This document shows positions 47,505 to 64,000 of a stretch of DNA of 64,000 nt, one piece after another. A program made the position numbers and the translations under genes. The notes beneath the pieces are model-generated. The model did no database searches. It saw nothing but the letters and a program-made list of their open reading frames with translations, and was not told the DNA's origin. Origin of the DNA: Diogma glabrata (taxonomy: Eukaryota; Arthropoda; Insecta; Diptera; Cylindrotomidae); NCBI GenBank assembly GCA_963693315.1, contig OY856186.1:98908150-98972149 (forward strand), given 5' to 3'. Position 1 is the first letter of the stretch, and the number at the start of each line of letters is the position of its first letter.

Positions 47505-47760
47505 TGGAGGGCTCAGAATACAAGTGAAACAAGTCCATTTTTTGTTTTTTGTTCAGCAATAAGTTCAGGCATTTTGTTCAGGCATTTTGTCATATGTTCA
47601 GACATTTTGTCATATGTTCAGCATATGCTGGACCAGATATGGTTAAACAAATTTAATTTATAATTAAAATAGGTAATTTTGTTCTAAAGCTTTAACTTTA
47701 AACCTCTGTAGCACAAAAGCACAAAAATGGACTTGGTTCACTTGTATTCTGAACCCTCCA
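47505..47760. mobile_element. Small foldback MITE, 256 bp
   Basis: TGGAGGGCTCAGAATACAAG at the left end is complementary to the right end, which finishes CTTGTATTCTGAACCCTCCA. The inverted repeats run for about 38 bases. Inside are three or four tandem copies of a GTTCAGRCATTTTGTCATAT word at about 47560-47620. Confidence 0.8.
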
Positions 47761-49460
47761 TTTAAAAAAAAAATGACACAAAAAGTAGTAAACCCTTCCA
47801 GCGAATTCCCTATATATCGACAAACTTTAATTTATATTTAAATCTATTCTCAAACAATGGTACAATAATTAAAATCTCCTACATAATCAAATTCAGTTAC
47901 AGTAATTCCTGTTACAGTTGTTTTTGTTTTATAATTTTGTAAATTTTTCATAAAAGTAGTCGGATGTAGTGTGCAAGGATCATCCAACAAACAAATTTAA
48001 AGATCTTCTTCATAACGTGTAACATAATTAAAATTTAAACTATTAATTTTTTTAATTAATTTCTATGTTGTGAATTGCCTAATTAATGAATTAAAAAACA
48101 TTGATTTCTGTAAAATAAATAAAACAAAAACTTGATTTAATTTTCCAAATAATAATTACAAAAAACTAATTTTATCAGCACACATTTTAATAATAAAAAA
48201 ATTAAAAAAAAACAATAATATTTTATTTTTTTTCTGTAATTTCAGAGTATGATAATAAATTTAATATTTTTTTTAAAAATTAATTATGTATTAGTTTGTT
48301 AATTGATGCAATTGAATAATATATGATATTTTAAAATTAATGTATTTATAAATAAATTTCTATCTATTAAATATTATTTCTGATTGTTGATGTAATGATT
48401 TATTAAATCATTTTGGTACGCAAATTTTCTCGAAACAAATTTTTTAGTCTACATAAAAAAGGTTTCACCTAGACTCAGAGTACTGAATTCTTGGTACAGA
48501 ATGTAAGATAAAGTGTTTTACGGATGGGGTTTTATGGTGAACTTATCGATTTTCAATATTTAAAATAATCAATGTTACTACACAAGTCACTGACTTCAAT
48601 CATAGTGTTACGAATATGAAATAATCGCTTGCTTGGCTTACGACTAATATAAGTAAGATAAACAGTTAAATTAAATTGTGAATAGTGAATAGTATAAAAT
48701 AGTGATATAGCGAAATGTGTTTGGTGAGAAGTGTTAAACTATTGAAGTGTCTTATATAAGATAAATAATTGTTGGAGTTACAATTTAATTGGAAAAATTG
48801 GTTGGATTATTGTTTGGCGAAATTGTTTCTATTTAAAGATAAATTGTCTTGTAATATGCCCATAGTAAAGTATTTGCTCAGTACTTGTAGGGAGAGGAGA
48901 GGTAGGGTAGAGTAGGGTTGTCACTTTTTAAATGAATAAAAATAATGCTCTCCTACTTGCATACTTTCTCAACATTCAAAAACTCGTCGAAATTCAGATA
49001 CTTCAATAGTAACAGTATAATGAGTATATTTTTACTTTAATAATTAATCTCTATAATCATAAACGATCACTTGTCTTACTCGTGATACGAACGAACTGAA
49101 CATTTAATAAAAGCTCAATCTTGTGCTACTAATAGTCGACATCACGTGGCAGCGCCATACGAAAAATTATTTAATTAATTTATTCCGAGAAACATCAAAT
49201 TTTCTCGAAAGTCAAATTTTGGTTCAATGGAACTATTTTCCTTTTTCCAAAACTTCATTTTATATTCGGCCATTCGCGCGCAATAAACAAATTTGTATAG
49301 TAATAATTCGTTCAATTTCAGTGCTTGTTAGATTAAAATTCATTTATTAAAATAGTACAAGCATAAATAATAGCTAGCATAAATGTTTATTATACAAATC
49401 AAATCCTTTGTAAAGAAAATAATTAGAAAACAATAAGATTAGCTTTGATAATACAACAAA
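47761..49460. other. AT-rich intergenic DNA
   Basis: No gene was recognised. A G-rich AGGGAGAGGAGAGGTAGGGT patch lies near 48890. An ORF at 49123-49350 has no known domain. Confidence 0.3.
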
Positions 49461-49535
49461 ATGAAATCAGAGGGATACGATCTAGATCTCATTATTGGTT
49501 ACCGAACAAGAACACACGTTTTGTCGGGTTATAAG
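49461..49535 (+). other. Speculative first coding exon
   Basis: CAAAATG gives a good start context, followed by 25 codons of ordinary-looking coding sequence (MKSEGYDLDLIIGYRTRTH...) ending AAG before GTACGT, a strong splice donor. I do not recognise the peptide and could not find a continuing exon in the window. The frame runs on to 49652 without splicing. Confidence 0.2.
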
Positions 49536-50171
49536 GTACGTAATCAAATAAAATTAAACGCAATACGAAAGTACAAACCAAACATGCATTTAAAATTTTA
49601 TTTTCGTATAATATGTTCCCCAGATTCTCCAAACCAATCACAAAAGATTTAAACGAAAATTATTAAAAATAACAATAATTCGAAATGTTTGGTATGTTAA
49701 CTTTATGTAGCCACATATAAAATATAGCATAAATACAAGAACTTTAAATCGATGATGATAGTTTATTTCAAAAAAGATAGCCTATGAAGAGGTTAGTGAA
49801 TTGTAAATTCCAATAATTTGTAGGTATTAACTTACGACACAAATAATTAATCTACAAAATCAATCAAGCGATAACTGAGTATTACGACACGCAACTGATC
49901 GTGATTTCATTAATCAGAGTTTAGAACCAACATCGAACTCACACTGATTCGGTCAGTCGACATATGGCACGAAATTAATTATAATTATAGAACTCGTTTT
50001 GTTTCCATTTCCTCATCGAAAATTAACTATATGATTCTGCACTCTCATGAATGAATGCACATACACCTTGATGAAACTTAAACGTTTATTCAAGCTTATA
50101 TTTGGGATTTAGTGTTACGCCATAGGGATAAGTTTTAGAAAATTGTTGTAAGAGAACAACCTCCAGGAAAT
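49536..50171. other. Intergenic, nothing recognised
   Basis: AT-rich DNA without a recognisable gene or repeat. Confidence 0.3.
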
Positions 50172-50830
50172 TTGGATACTGGTGACTATGAAGTGGAACG
50201 CGTGGAAAACTTCAAATACCTCGGGTCTGTAATAACATCGTCAAACGACATGCAGGCAGATATCAAAGCCCGTGTCTCTGCCGCATACAGTGTTTTCTAC
50301 GCATACTCAAAACTTCTGCGATCAAAACATCTTTCGCGGTCGTGTAAACTCACACTTTACAAAGCAATAATCCGACATGTGCTTACATTTAGAAGTGAAA
50401 GCTGGACACTGACTTCCTCCGATTGTAGAATTCTATCAACATTCGACAGGAAGGTCATACGAACAATTTATGGTCCATGTAAAGTTGCTGAAAATCAGTA
50501 TAGAATCCGAATGAATCATGAAATCAGACAGTTTCTTGGAGGCTGCGTTGTAATCGGATTCATTAAATCCAACCGGATTAGATGGTTTGGTCATGTAGAA
50601 AGGGCTCCATTAAATAGAATGATAAACAAGCGTCCCAATAACAACCAACTGGTGTTCGTCGGAGAGGAAGACCTAGACAACACTGGCGTGATGATATCAT
50701 CCAAGACCTTCGTGATATAGGATGTCGAAACTGGAGTCAACTGGTCATGGAACGAGACGATTGGAAGCTGATTCCACAGACGGCGAAATCCCTCCATGGG
50801 ATGCAAACGCCAGAGAGAGAGAGAGGTTCT
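50172..50830 (+). pseudogene. RTE-type LINE reverse transcriptase C-terminus
   Basis: The plus-strand frame contains VENFKYLGSVITSSNDMQAD, SCKLTLYKAIIRHVLTFRSE and RKVIRTIYGPC, and ends with IRWFGHVERAP. This is the C-terminal, post-palm region of an RTE-clade endonuclease/reverse transcriptase, a LINE family common in insects. At about 50640 the frame shifts and continues as RQHWRDDIIQDL, WSQLVMERDDWK, the usual last motif. The element is 5'-truncated near 50165 and its reverse transcriptase catalytic part is absent. AGAGAGAG follows at the 3' side. Confidence 0.85.
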
Positions 50831-50896
50831 ATTAAAGATAGAAACCTGTTATTTGTTTTATTATAAAGCTAAAGGATGGTAATTTACAAAAATTCT

Positions 50897-51897
50897 ATAT
50901 ATGGGTCATTCTTTTACATACCGAACAGATTAGGACAAAATGTGACTAAGACATTTTTGATTCAGCTGAAATTTTTTTTACGGGTTCTATATAAACAAAA
51001 CGGGTTCTATATAAACAAACGAAAAAAGTAACTTTATACATCACAGTATGCGTCAAATCCGGTAGTTCTGATTTTTGCAGACTTGTTTATGATGTTGTCC
51101 TAATCAATAATCCAAGTTTGTGACCTCGAGCGCTGAACGCAACTATGTGACAGAGACAGTTTCATATCATATTGTAGCAAACTTAGTCTCCTTTAAAAAC
51201 ATCCTAATAAAGTTTTACCAAAAATTAGTCCTTTAGGGTTATAGTCGCCAAAATTTGAAAAATAACGATTTTCTCGCGGTTTTTTCGATTCTTGACATAG
51301 TTGCGTTCGGCATTCGATGTCACAAACTTGGATTATTCATTAGGCCAACATCATAAACAAGTCTCCAAAAAATCAGAACTACCGGATTTGACGCATACTA
51401 CCCCATACTTTCAGGCGAAAAAGTTACTGGACTAATATGCTTGTTCGAGGATTTTTCTTTTTTTTTAGGGGAAATAGAGCAAATTTCGAGAATTTTGTGA
51501 GTTTTGGTTTGAAGACTTATTTTCAAAGATTCATAACTTCGGTTCTGGCGAGATAGACACTTTTTGTCTGTTTTATTTTAAAGAATAAAGATGGAATTTA
51601 AAAAAAAACTTATTTATAAAAATTATTAACAAATTCCTATTGTTATAAGCAAATAAAATGTTAAAATCAATTTTTAGTCATTATCTAACGAAAATAAAGA
51701 GTGTTTAGTGTGACCATCGTATTCTACGTTCAATTTTCAATAAGAAACGTATAATTAATTAATGGAGAAATTATATCGTTATAACAAGTATATCGTTTTG
51801 TTTATATAGAACCCGTAAAAGACTTTTCAGCTGAATCAAAAATGTCTTAGTCACATTTTGTCCTAATCTGTTAGGTATGTAACAGAATGACCCATAT
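50897..51897. mobile_element. TIR element, ~1 kb, with nested foldback MITE
   Basis: The ends are inverted repeats of about 100 bases starting ATATGGGTCATTCTNTTACA and including AGGACAAAATGTGACTAAGA. Inside lies a second, shorter palindrome at 51047-51397. A partial inverted relative at 51940-53083 lacks that palindrome, so it is a later insertion. No coding sequence was recognised. Confidence 0.75.
51047..51397. mobile_element. Nested foldback MITE, 351 bp
   Basis: TATGCGTCAAATCCGGTAGT at the left end and its exact complement at the right end bound a segment whose arms also share AAGTTTGTGAC-type and GTTGCGTTC-type blocks. TA at both edges could be a target duplication. Confidence 0.75.
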
Positions 51898-51939
51898 GTC
51901 TAATTTTTTGTCGTCCCGCGCTCGATAAATTTATTTATT

Positions 51940-53083
51940 TTTAACAGTAAAAATCATTTCTCCATTATTTAAAAATACTTTTTTAAATAATTATTTAAAA
52001 ATACTCCTAGATGAAACGTAGAATACGATGGTCCTACCAAAATGTCATTTCGTGGGTAATGACTACAGATTGATTTGAACATTTTATTTGTTTATAACAA
52101 TAGCAAATTGTTAATAGTTTTATTAATTTTAATTTTTTTTGTAAACTACTGTGGTGATGCTTCGAACTAAATTTTTAAAAAAGATTGCCTTGATTCTCGT
52201 TTTTGTTCATAACAAGTTTTTTGTTTTAAAAATTACTTTTTAAGAATCTTTTCTTCCAATATATACTACATATAGCTTTTCATGTATATTGTTTAAAATA
52301 ATTTCCAAAACCTTTAAGAATTATTGTAATTTTTTAAGAACTATTGTGTAATAATGCTCAATCAATATTTATGTAATAAAAATAATTATGTACAGTGAAT
52401 AATTATCTGCAACTAATAATTATATTCAATAAACAATTTTGCACATTAAATAATTAATGAACATTGAATAATTTAATTAAAACTATACAATTTCAAGTTA
52501 AAATTAATGTTTTTATAAGTAGTTGTGCTAAATAGTTGTTACCTCATGTAAAGGGGGAAATTGAAGCAGCATATCTTAAGTGAAAGATATCAGCATATCT
52601 TAAGATTATATATCAGATTATACATATCAGCATATCTTAAGTGAAAGATATCAGCATATCTTAATATTACATCTGATTTTACATATCAGCATATCAGCAT
52701 ATCAGCATATCTTAATTATTCACCAAAGGACTCTGGATTAAGAATAAGAAATTAGAATATATTAAAAGAACACGCAGCAATATATATGGATTGTCTCTGA
52801 AGAAACTCCACACTACTATCTTTTAACTTTAAAATAAAACAAACTAGAGGTTTCTATCTTTAATAAAACCGAAGTTATGAATATTTGAAAATAACTCGTC
52901 AAGCCAAAAATCACGAAATTCTCGAAATTTAGAACCGCTATATTTTGCAAAAAAAAAAAATCCTCGAACACATATTTCTTTTTTTTCGATATAAAACCTG
53001 TTAAATAAAATTTCAGCCAAATCAAAAATGTGTCGGTCAGGTTTTGTCCAAATCTGTTCGGTTTGTAAAAAATTACCCATATA
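51940..53083 (-). repeat. Inverted partial copy of the 50897-51897 element
   Basis: Blocks 52012-52115, 52810-52975 and 52989-53083 are reverse complements of 51622-51735, 51438-51590 and the left TIR of the neighbour. The segment 52116-52810 is extra and contains a short tandem repeat. ORFs at 52816-53118 are chance readings of this repeat. Confidence 0.65.
52566..52715 (+). repeat. Tandem repeat of CAGCATATCTTAA words
   Basis: A block with CAGCATATCTTAAGTGAAAG is repeated with a period of about 75 bases, ending in a run of three ATCAGCAT units. Confidence 0.8.
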
Positions 53084-53249
53084 CGATATTTCCAACAATA
53101 TAATTCCTTATTTTCCACAGCAAATGTTGTTTTATTATAAATAATTATAACATATTTTATAAAGTGTTAGTATAAGTATAATAAATGTTAGTGTTAATAT
53201 AATAAATTATAATTAATGTTTCTGAATATCAGAAGATACCATGCCAACT

Positions 53250-53920
53250 AGGGAGAAGAATCGATTGATAATTAAGTTTCTTTGAAAAATTTATGAACTC
53301 CGACTTTTAACTTTTGAGGATTACAGTTATCAGGGAAAACCCACTAAGGTAACGAGTTCCAGAGATGCGAGACTCTGTTGAAAAAGTCGCGCTGAAAAGC
53401 TACAGTTCTACATCTAATTATTTGAACCGTTAAAGGAAGGGCCGCTACCGATGCTCCGGTGTGACGCGATAGGTTAGCACTTAGCAGACTTAGTTAAAAT
53501 TGATTTGATCTATTCAAAAACCCGTCAGTCCATGATATATTTATAGAAAATCAAAAACATTTCTTCTATGCTGCAAGGAATTAAGATCATTAGTTAGATC
53601 CGAGTTACCAATCAATTTAACTGCTCCTCGCTGCACAGAATCAAGATACTTCAATCTGCTTATGTATTCTCCACCCCATATGTGAGAACAGTATTCCATA
53701 CAAGGACGTATAAAAGACTTGTAAACTAAAAGAAGTTGTTCGCTATTGAAAAACTTACGACATCGTCCTAAAAATCCCAATTTTTAAACAGCGCTCTTCG
53801 CTAGGTTAAAAATATGGGAATTCCACTTCATATTATTTTCAACCTCAGCTCCTAGAAGTCTCACGGATTCTTTCTCCATATGATCCTTGGAATCAAACTT
53901 TAATGGAAAAGGGTTAGGCG
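53250..53920 (-). pseudogene. LINE reverse transcriptase C-terminus
   Basis: On the minus strand: ESVRLLGAEVENNMKWNSH (about 53870), a stop, KLGFLGRCRKFFNSEQLLLV, FIRPCMEYCSHIWGG and SVQRGAVKLIGN in the open frame 53780-53541. After another stop come AFQRDFFNRVSHLWNSLP and VFPDNCNPQKLKVGVHKFF at about 53395-53285. This is the same LINE family as 16015-16425 and 60595-61050 and covers more of the thumb region than they do. It is dead. Confidence 0.8.
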
Positions 53921-54935
53921 TTGACAATCTTGAAAAATGGCAAACCGGCGTTTTGATCGTATTGAATTCAACACTGTTTGCAACAACCCAATATAAAATT
54001 TAAGATCTACCTTTAATCAATCTATCAAATTTGATCTACAGTTATTAAGCGCTTTAGATGTTTATACGTTTTGACAATAAAACCTCAACAAGCTCTAGTC
54101 TCGACTTGAAAGTTAAACAAAGACAAATTATTGACGCCGTACTCTACTTAACAGTTTTGGAACGATATTTATCTAGTAAATTTTTTTTTTTGTGTTTAAT
54201 TATGGAACGACATTTGGTAGAGTAAAGCCGGGACCCCGGTTAACCATAACTAATTTCAAAAGGCATCCTTGCTATAACATTAATGTTTTATATTCCCCTT
54301 CGAGTTTCGACATATAGTAAAAAATTTCACGCATAATATTTTATAATATAATGCACGCATAATTTCTTATAAATGAAGATTCACTCATATTTTTGAATTT
54401 TCCATTTGGTTTCGCCAAAATAACTTTTTATTTAAAAATTTCTGCAAAAAAAACCAATAAAAAACAATAAAAAGTATTTAAAATTTTTTTTTCCTTTTTA
54501 TTATCAAGATCATATTCTCAAGCACAATATGAATCATAACTATTACAATTTTTACAATTTAATTTAAATTTAAAATTTGTTCTTTTTATTAGTTCCTAAT
54601 TTTTATTGTTAATTTATTTTAGTATATATATATATTTATTTTTATCTGCTTTTGTCGTTTTATAAAAAATTGTTTTTAATTTTAATTAAATATCCAATTT
54701 ACAAATTTATTTTAATTTTATTACTAATTTATTTACTTTAGTTCTTTATCGCTTATGGATTGCACTTATGTTTTGTTTTCTAATTTATTATTATTTGATC
54801 CAAGTTTATTTTTCATTATTAAATAAATAAATAAATAATAACAGGAATAACATTTTTTTAATAATAATAATAACGATGAGTAATATATAATAAACAAATT
54901 AATAAAATGGCAGTTAGAAATAATTATCAAACAAG
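53921..54935. other. Region 3' of the perlecan gene
   Basis: No further coding sequence was recognised. Probably includes the perlecan 3' UTR just below 54936. The segment 54440-54900 is very AT-rich, with several AATAAA-like words on both strands. Confidence 0.35.
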
Positions 54936-59775
<4,840 letters not shown>

Positions 59776-60594
59776 CTAAAATTACACAAAAAAAAAATTT
59801 AAATTAAACTTTTAATTTAACTATTGCTTGGAATCGTTTTCTACGAACAAGACCCCATTTATAAACATAACCTTAAACAAAAGTAAATCAATTGATTTAC
59901 AATCATAGAAAATAAATGAAATAAAATTAAGTAAGTTTTCCCCAATCTTATTCTGATTTAATGCAATAAAAATTAAACCAACCACACCACGCAACTCTAA
60001 TCTCTTCAAGTCCTTCACTTCAAATTTATTTACAAAATATATTATATAAAACACCACCACCTACATATCTAAATCCTTGTTCTAGAAACAAATAAACTAA
60101 ATTTATACTATTCAACAAACCCGTAAACCGAATATTTTAATCCAAAATCTACATTGCGTGTATTTTAACTATCGCGATTAAATTGTGTAGAAAAAGTTTA
60201 ACTTTCTTTTTTGTTTGTTTTGTCTTGGGGTTTGATGTTGCTTTTCTTTGCTTTTAAATGTTTTATTTCTGTTTTCTCTTATTCCAATGTCCTTCCTATC
60301 TGTCGAAAACTAGAATTTTTGCAATTTATTTTATTTGATATTCTATGTTCTAAAATCTAAAGGTTCCTTTCTTTAAAATTGTCAATCAAAACCATTATGT
60401 TGATATAATCGCTTTTCAAAGTCAATAAAATTTGCCTTGCCCACGCAATCCTTTGTCGAATTTGTCTCTAGATCCAAGAATTTTAATAAAAATTCCACAG
60501 ATTGTGTCAACTTTTAATATTTTCTATGCATGTTTCTACGTCATTTTCTATGCATAAACCAAGGTTTATCCATTTTCTATACATAAACACAACA
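59776..60594. other. Perlecan intron or upstream region, no exon seen
   Basis: AT-rich, with no laminin G, EGF or immunoglobulin-like coding block recognised on the minus strand. Confidence 0.4.
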
Positions 60595-61050
60595 TTTTTA
60601 AGCTTTGTGGATTGAAGTCACTCGAGATTTAGAGAACTGCGTAGAGAACCCACTCGAAACCCCAGAGAATTGACCCGTACGCTGTACGGACAAGAAAACC
60701 TGTCTGTATTCTGTCACTACGACATTGAGTGATCTCGACAGTTTGGGTTTGGCTGTTTGCAGAAAACGACGGTCGAGTAAAACAGGGAAAAGAATATGTT
60801 TTAGACCTGATGGTTTTGATTTCATCCGAGCACTGCTGATGAGTGATCACGTTATTTGAAAAGAATTGAAATTTTTGATATTAACTCGATCATCTACAGA
60901 TCGTATAGCACGCTTTTCAACAGATTTCAAAAGAACCAGGACAGAAACGGATGCACCACCTTTAGCTTGAAGACAATACTCCATACAGGGACAAATATAA
61001 GTTTTATATATTTGGAGTATTTGATATGTAGTGAAATATTGTAGTTTTTA
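60595..61050 (-). pseudogene. LINE reverse transcriptase C-terminus
   Basis: On the minus strand about 61045-60886 reads YQILQIYKTYICPCMEYC, KGGASVSVLVLLKSVEKRAI. Lower down, 60850-60598 has overlapping frames with ANSQTQTVEITQCRSDR and FLVRTA. These match in order the thumb and tail of the LINE copies at 53250 and 16015. Frameshifts make it non-functional. Confidence 0.65.
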
Positions 61051-61700
61051 CTTCTATTCAAGTTTTTGAAACGCGCCTTTTGACATCGGTTTGATGAAAT
61101 TAATATTAACGAATGTTAATAGTCACCCAATCGTCGATTTTTTGTAGGTCCTCATTTACATTTGTAGCAAGAAGAAGTTTCAATTTTAGATCAGATGAAT
61201 ATCCAAATTACATTCAAAGTTTCACACAACTCACTGAATTGAAAATTGATATGGTAGACGATTTGTCAGACAGAGATGAATTGCATTTGTTTGATTTCGT
61301 TGTGTAAAAAATTATTATTGGTGGGAAAGACGGATATTTTGGAAACCCAAGATGGTCTACATCAGTGTTCGCAGTTATGTGATACGCAAGCTTAATAATA
61401 ATTTAGCGTTTAATAATATATGGAAAATTCAATCAAGACGCACATAAAATTAGAAATTTTAACCCGACCTTTTCCGATTTTCCCAAACTTCGGCAATCGT
61501 TAGTATGATAAAAAAAGTCCAAGCGGCACGTATATCCGCTAGAAATAGGTAGATTTCGAGATCAGACAGTTTTGTGTGCCAGTAGAATCTGATGTATCAG
61601 ATTAGTTTAAACAACACAAACTAATTTAAAACAGATATCGAAAAAATTTTAAAAAGAAAAATATGGAGGGGCTGAAATCTCACAGCTCTGAGATATCAAG
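61051..61700. other. Intergenic, nothing recognised
   Basis: AT-rich; the ORF at 61113-61307 has no recognised domain. Confidence 0.3.
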
Positions 61701-61706
61701 ACTTCG

Positions 61707-64000
61707 GTCTGGGTAAAAGATTTTGATATAGTTTTCGTCAAAAAACTTTTATGAGGACATGGTTTTTAGTTTTGGGTAGCGATGTATATCAAACATAACT
61801 CTTTGTTAAAGTACAAGCATTTTTTATCTCAGTTTAAAAATTTACTACACAACTAACACGAAACATCAATACGATGCCAGAAAATTATAATCAAAATTCC
61901 AAAAATATTGTAAAAATTAAATAAAGTCAAACTTTTTCAAAATTCCAAAAATATTCCAAAAATTAGAATAAAATCAAATATTTAAACTTTTTTCTAAATT
62001 CCAACATTTCAAAAATTCAAACTTTTTCCAAAATTCTAAAAATATTGCAAAAATTATTACAAAATCAAAAATTGAAAATTTTTTCAAAATTCCAAAAATT
62101 ATAATAATATCAAAAATTTAAAATTTTTCAAAATTCTAAAAATATTTCAAAAATTCTTACAAAATCAAAAATTAAAACTTTTGCCGATATTCTAAAAATA
62201 TTGCAAAAATTATTACAAAATCAATAATACAAACTTTTTCAAAATTCCAAAAATATTTCAAAAACTATAACAAATTCAAAAACTTCCATGTCTAATTTCA
62301 TTTTCAATTACATTTACGTCATAAAAACAGCTACATTTTTTTTCCAAAAAATAAATGAAATCATTTTTTGACACACTTGACATTATTTTTTGACAAACTT
62401 ATAATGCCATAATTCTCTATAATAATAATAAAATATCATGTCATACAAACTATTAATTTTATTGTTTTCTAAAAAAAATGGGTAAAAAATAAATAAAAAC
62501 CTTTCTTTTGACACACTTGACAACATTTTTTGACAAACTTATAATCCATAATTCTCAATAATAATAATAAAATTTCATTTCAAAGAAACAATTTTATTTT
62601 TTTCCAAAAAAAAGGGTAAAAAACTAAATAAAAATCTTTTGACACACTTGACAACATTTTTTGACAACCTCTTAATGCCATAATTCTCAATAATAATCAT
62701 ATAACTTCATTTCAAACAAACAATTAATTTTATTTTTTTTTCCAAAAAATTAGGTAAAAAAATAAATAAAAATCTTTCTTTTGACACACTTGACAACATT
62801 TTTTGACAAACTTATAATGCAATAATCTAGTTTTTGATCTTACATACCAATCCCGACCATCAAGATTTCTCCAAATTTAATGTTCCTACTCGTAATCACT
62901 TAAAATGAACGTTTTTTAAGCCAAAAATATGAAAATTTGCTATTTTTGACACACATAATGATTTTTTTGACACACTTCCGGTACAGTTATCAGCGTCCTT
63001 TCGGACCTGTCCCTTGTGAATACCTATTTTTAGAAAAAAAAAATTTGAAATCCCTCCAGCGGTTTTCCCTGCAGCGTAGGTAATGACGGCCGGACGGACG
63101 GCCGGACGGCCGGCAGACAGACATACATTTTTTTTTTTTCTTATTTAGAATCAGTAGGTCCTAAAACGTCGAGAAATGTCAAAAAAAGTGGGGGTAAGAA
63201 TTTCACTTTGAGCTCATGAATGTAATACTTAGGTCTTTCAGACCGAAGTAATAACTCTTTGTAAAAGTACAAGTATTTTTTATATCTGTTTAAAAATTTA
63301 TTACAAAACTAACACGAAACATCAATACGTTGCCGGAAAATTATAATCAAAATTCCAAAAATATTGTTAAATTAAATAAAATCAAACTTTTTCAAAATTC
63401 CAAAAATATTCTAAAAATTAGAATGAAATCAAATATTTAAACTTTTTTCTAAATTCCAATAATATGCCAAAAATTCTTAAAAATTCGAACTTTTCCAAAA
63501 TTCTAAAAATATTGCAAAAATTATTACAAAATCAAAAATTAAAACTTTTTTCAAAATTCCAAAAATTATAATAAAATCAAAAATTAAAAATTTTTCAAAA
63601 TTCTAAAAATATTCCAAAAATTCTTACAATATCAAAAATTAAAACTTTTTCCGAAATTCTAAAAATATTGCAAAAATTATTACAAAATCAAAAATGCAAA
63701 CTTTTTCAAAATTCCAAAAATATTTCAAAAACTATAACAAATTCAAAAATTTCCGTGTTCAATTTCATTTTCAATTACATTTACGTCATAAAAACAGCTA
63801 CATGTTTTTTTCCAAAAAATTGGCTAAAACATAAATGATTTGACATTTTTTGACACACTTGACAACATTTTTTTGACAAACTTATAATGCCATAATTCTC
63901 AATAATAACAATAAAATTTCATTTCGAGCAAACAATTTTATTTTTTCCAAAAAATTGGGTAAAAAATAAATAAAAATCTCTTTTGACACACTTGACAACA
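61707..64000 (+). repeat. Nested tandem array, ~1.45-kb period, open at window end
   Basis: A unit starting AACTCTTTGTTAAAGTAC at 61798 recurs at 63253, a period of 1,455 bases. Each unit contains a ~60-bp subrepeat (AAATTCYAAAAATATTNCAA words, about 61890-62285 and 63345-63760) followed by a ~135-bp subrepeat (GACACACTTGACAACATTTT words at about 62369, 62509, 62641, 62785, then 63857 and 63985). A GC-rich patch at 63085-63115 is built of CGGCCGGA units. The motif ACTTCGGTCTG at 61708 and its complement at 63240-63250 could be inverted ends of a mobile unit. Confidence 0.8.

Overview
This is a strongly AT-rich stretch of insect nuclear DNA, most likely from a fly (Diptera). The evidence is one complete intron-containing Rab5 gene (30247-32698, + strand), the last four recognisable exons of a perlecan-type gene whose domain order and terminal residues resemble the fly gene trol (54936-59775, - strand), and a dense load of eukaryotic transposable elements. 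The species cannot be read from the sequence. No bacterial genes, rRNA genes or CRISPR arrays were seen.

Layout. 0.46-6.8 kb: three head-to-tail copies of one Jockey-like LINE on the - strand, with the most complete copy at 3.73-6.79 kb. 8.1-9.0 kb: an eroded hAT transposase. 14.25-15.76 kb: a Ty3/gypsy pol fragment split by a 1,075-bp hAT derivative with a perfect 8-bp target duplication. 15.9-16.4 kb: a 5'-truncated LINE tail. 17.1-18.25 kb: two tandem copies of a ~0.6-kb repeat. 18.25-22.58 kb: a foldback element interrupted by a young LTR retrotransposon that encodes only Gag and protease. 24-28 kb: AT-rich DNA with a hairpin, a duplication, a tRNA-like relic and two minisatellites. 30.2-32.7 kb: Rab5. 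33-35.3 kb: a dispersed repeat and a diverged tandem array. 35.5-39.3 kb: a broken BEL/Pao retrotransposon. 39.9-41.0 kb: two large palindromic elements. 45.5-47.1 kb: an element with ~400-bp inverted arms around a zinc-finger coding relic. 47.5-54 kb: more foldback elements, an RTE-type reverse transcriptase tail and another LINE tail. 54.9-59.8 kb: the perlecan 3' exons, with a ~270-bp CT microsatellite and a dispersed repeat in the last intron. 60.6-61.05 kb: a third LINE tail. 61.7-64.0 kb: a nested tandem array that runs off the window.

Only Rab5 and perlecan are confident host genes, and they are functionally unrelated: Rab5 acts in early endosome traffic, perlecan in basement membranes. 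Rab5 has an intact frame across all splice junctions. The perlecan exons have good splice sites and conserved domains but at least six reading-frame breaks, so either the assembly has small errors there or this copy is decaying.

I did not find a convincing new biological system. The most unusual objects are the Gag-protease-only SAP-domain retrotransposon with near-identical LTRs, the layered insertions with readable target duplications, the long-arm element carrying a GYH..CY..FTAL zinc-finger protein, and the broken perlecan frame.
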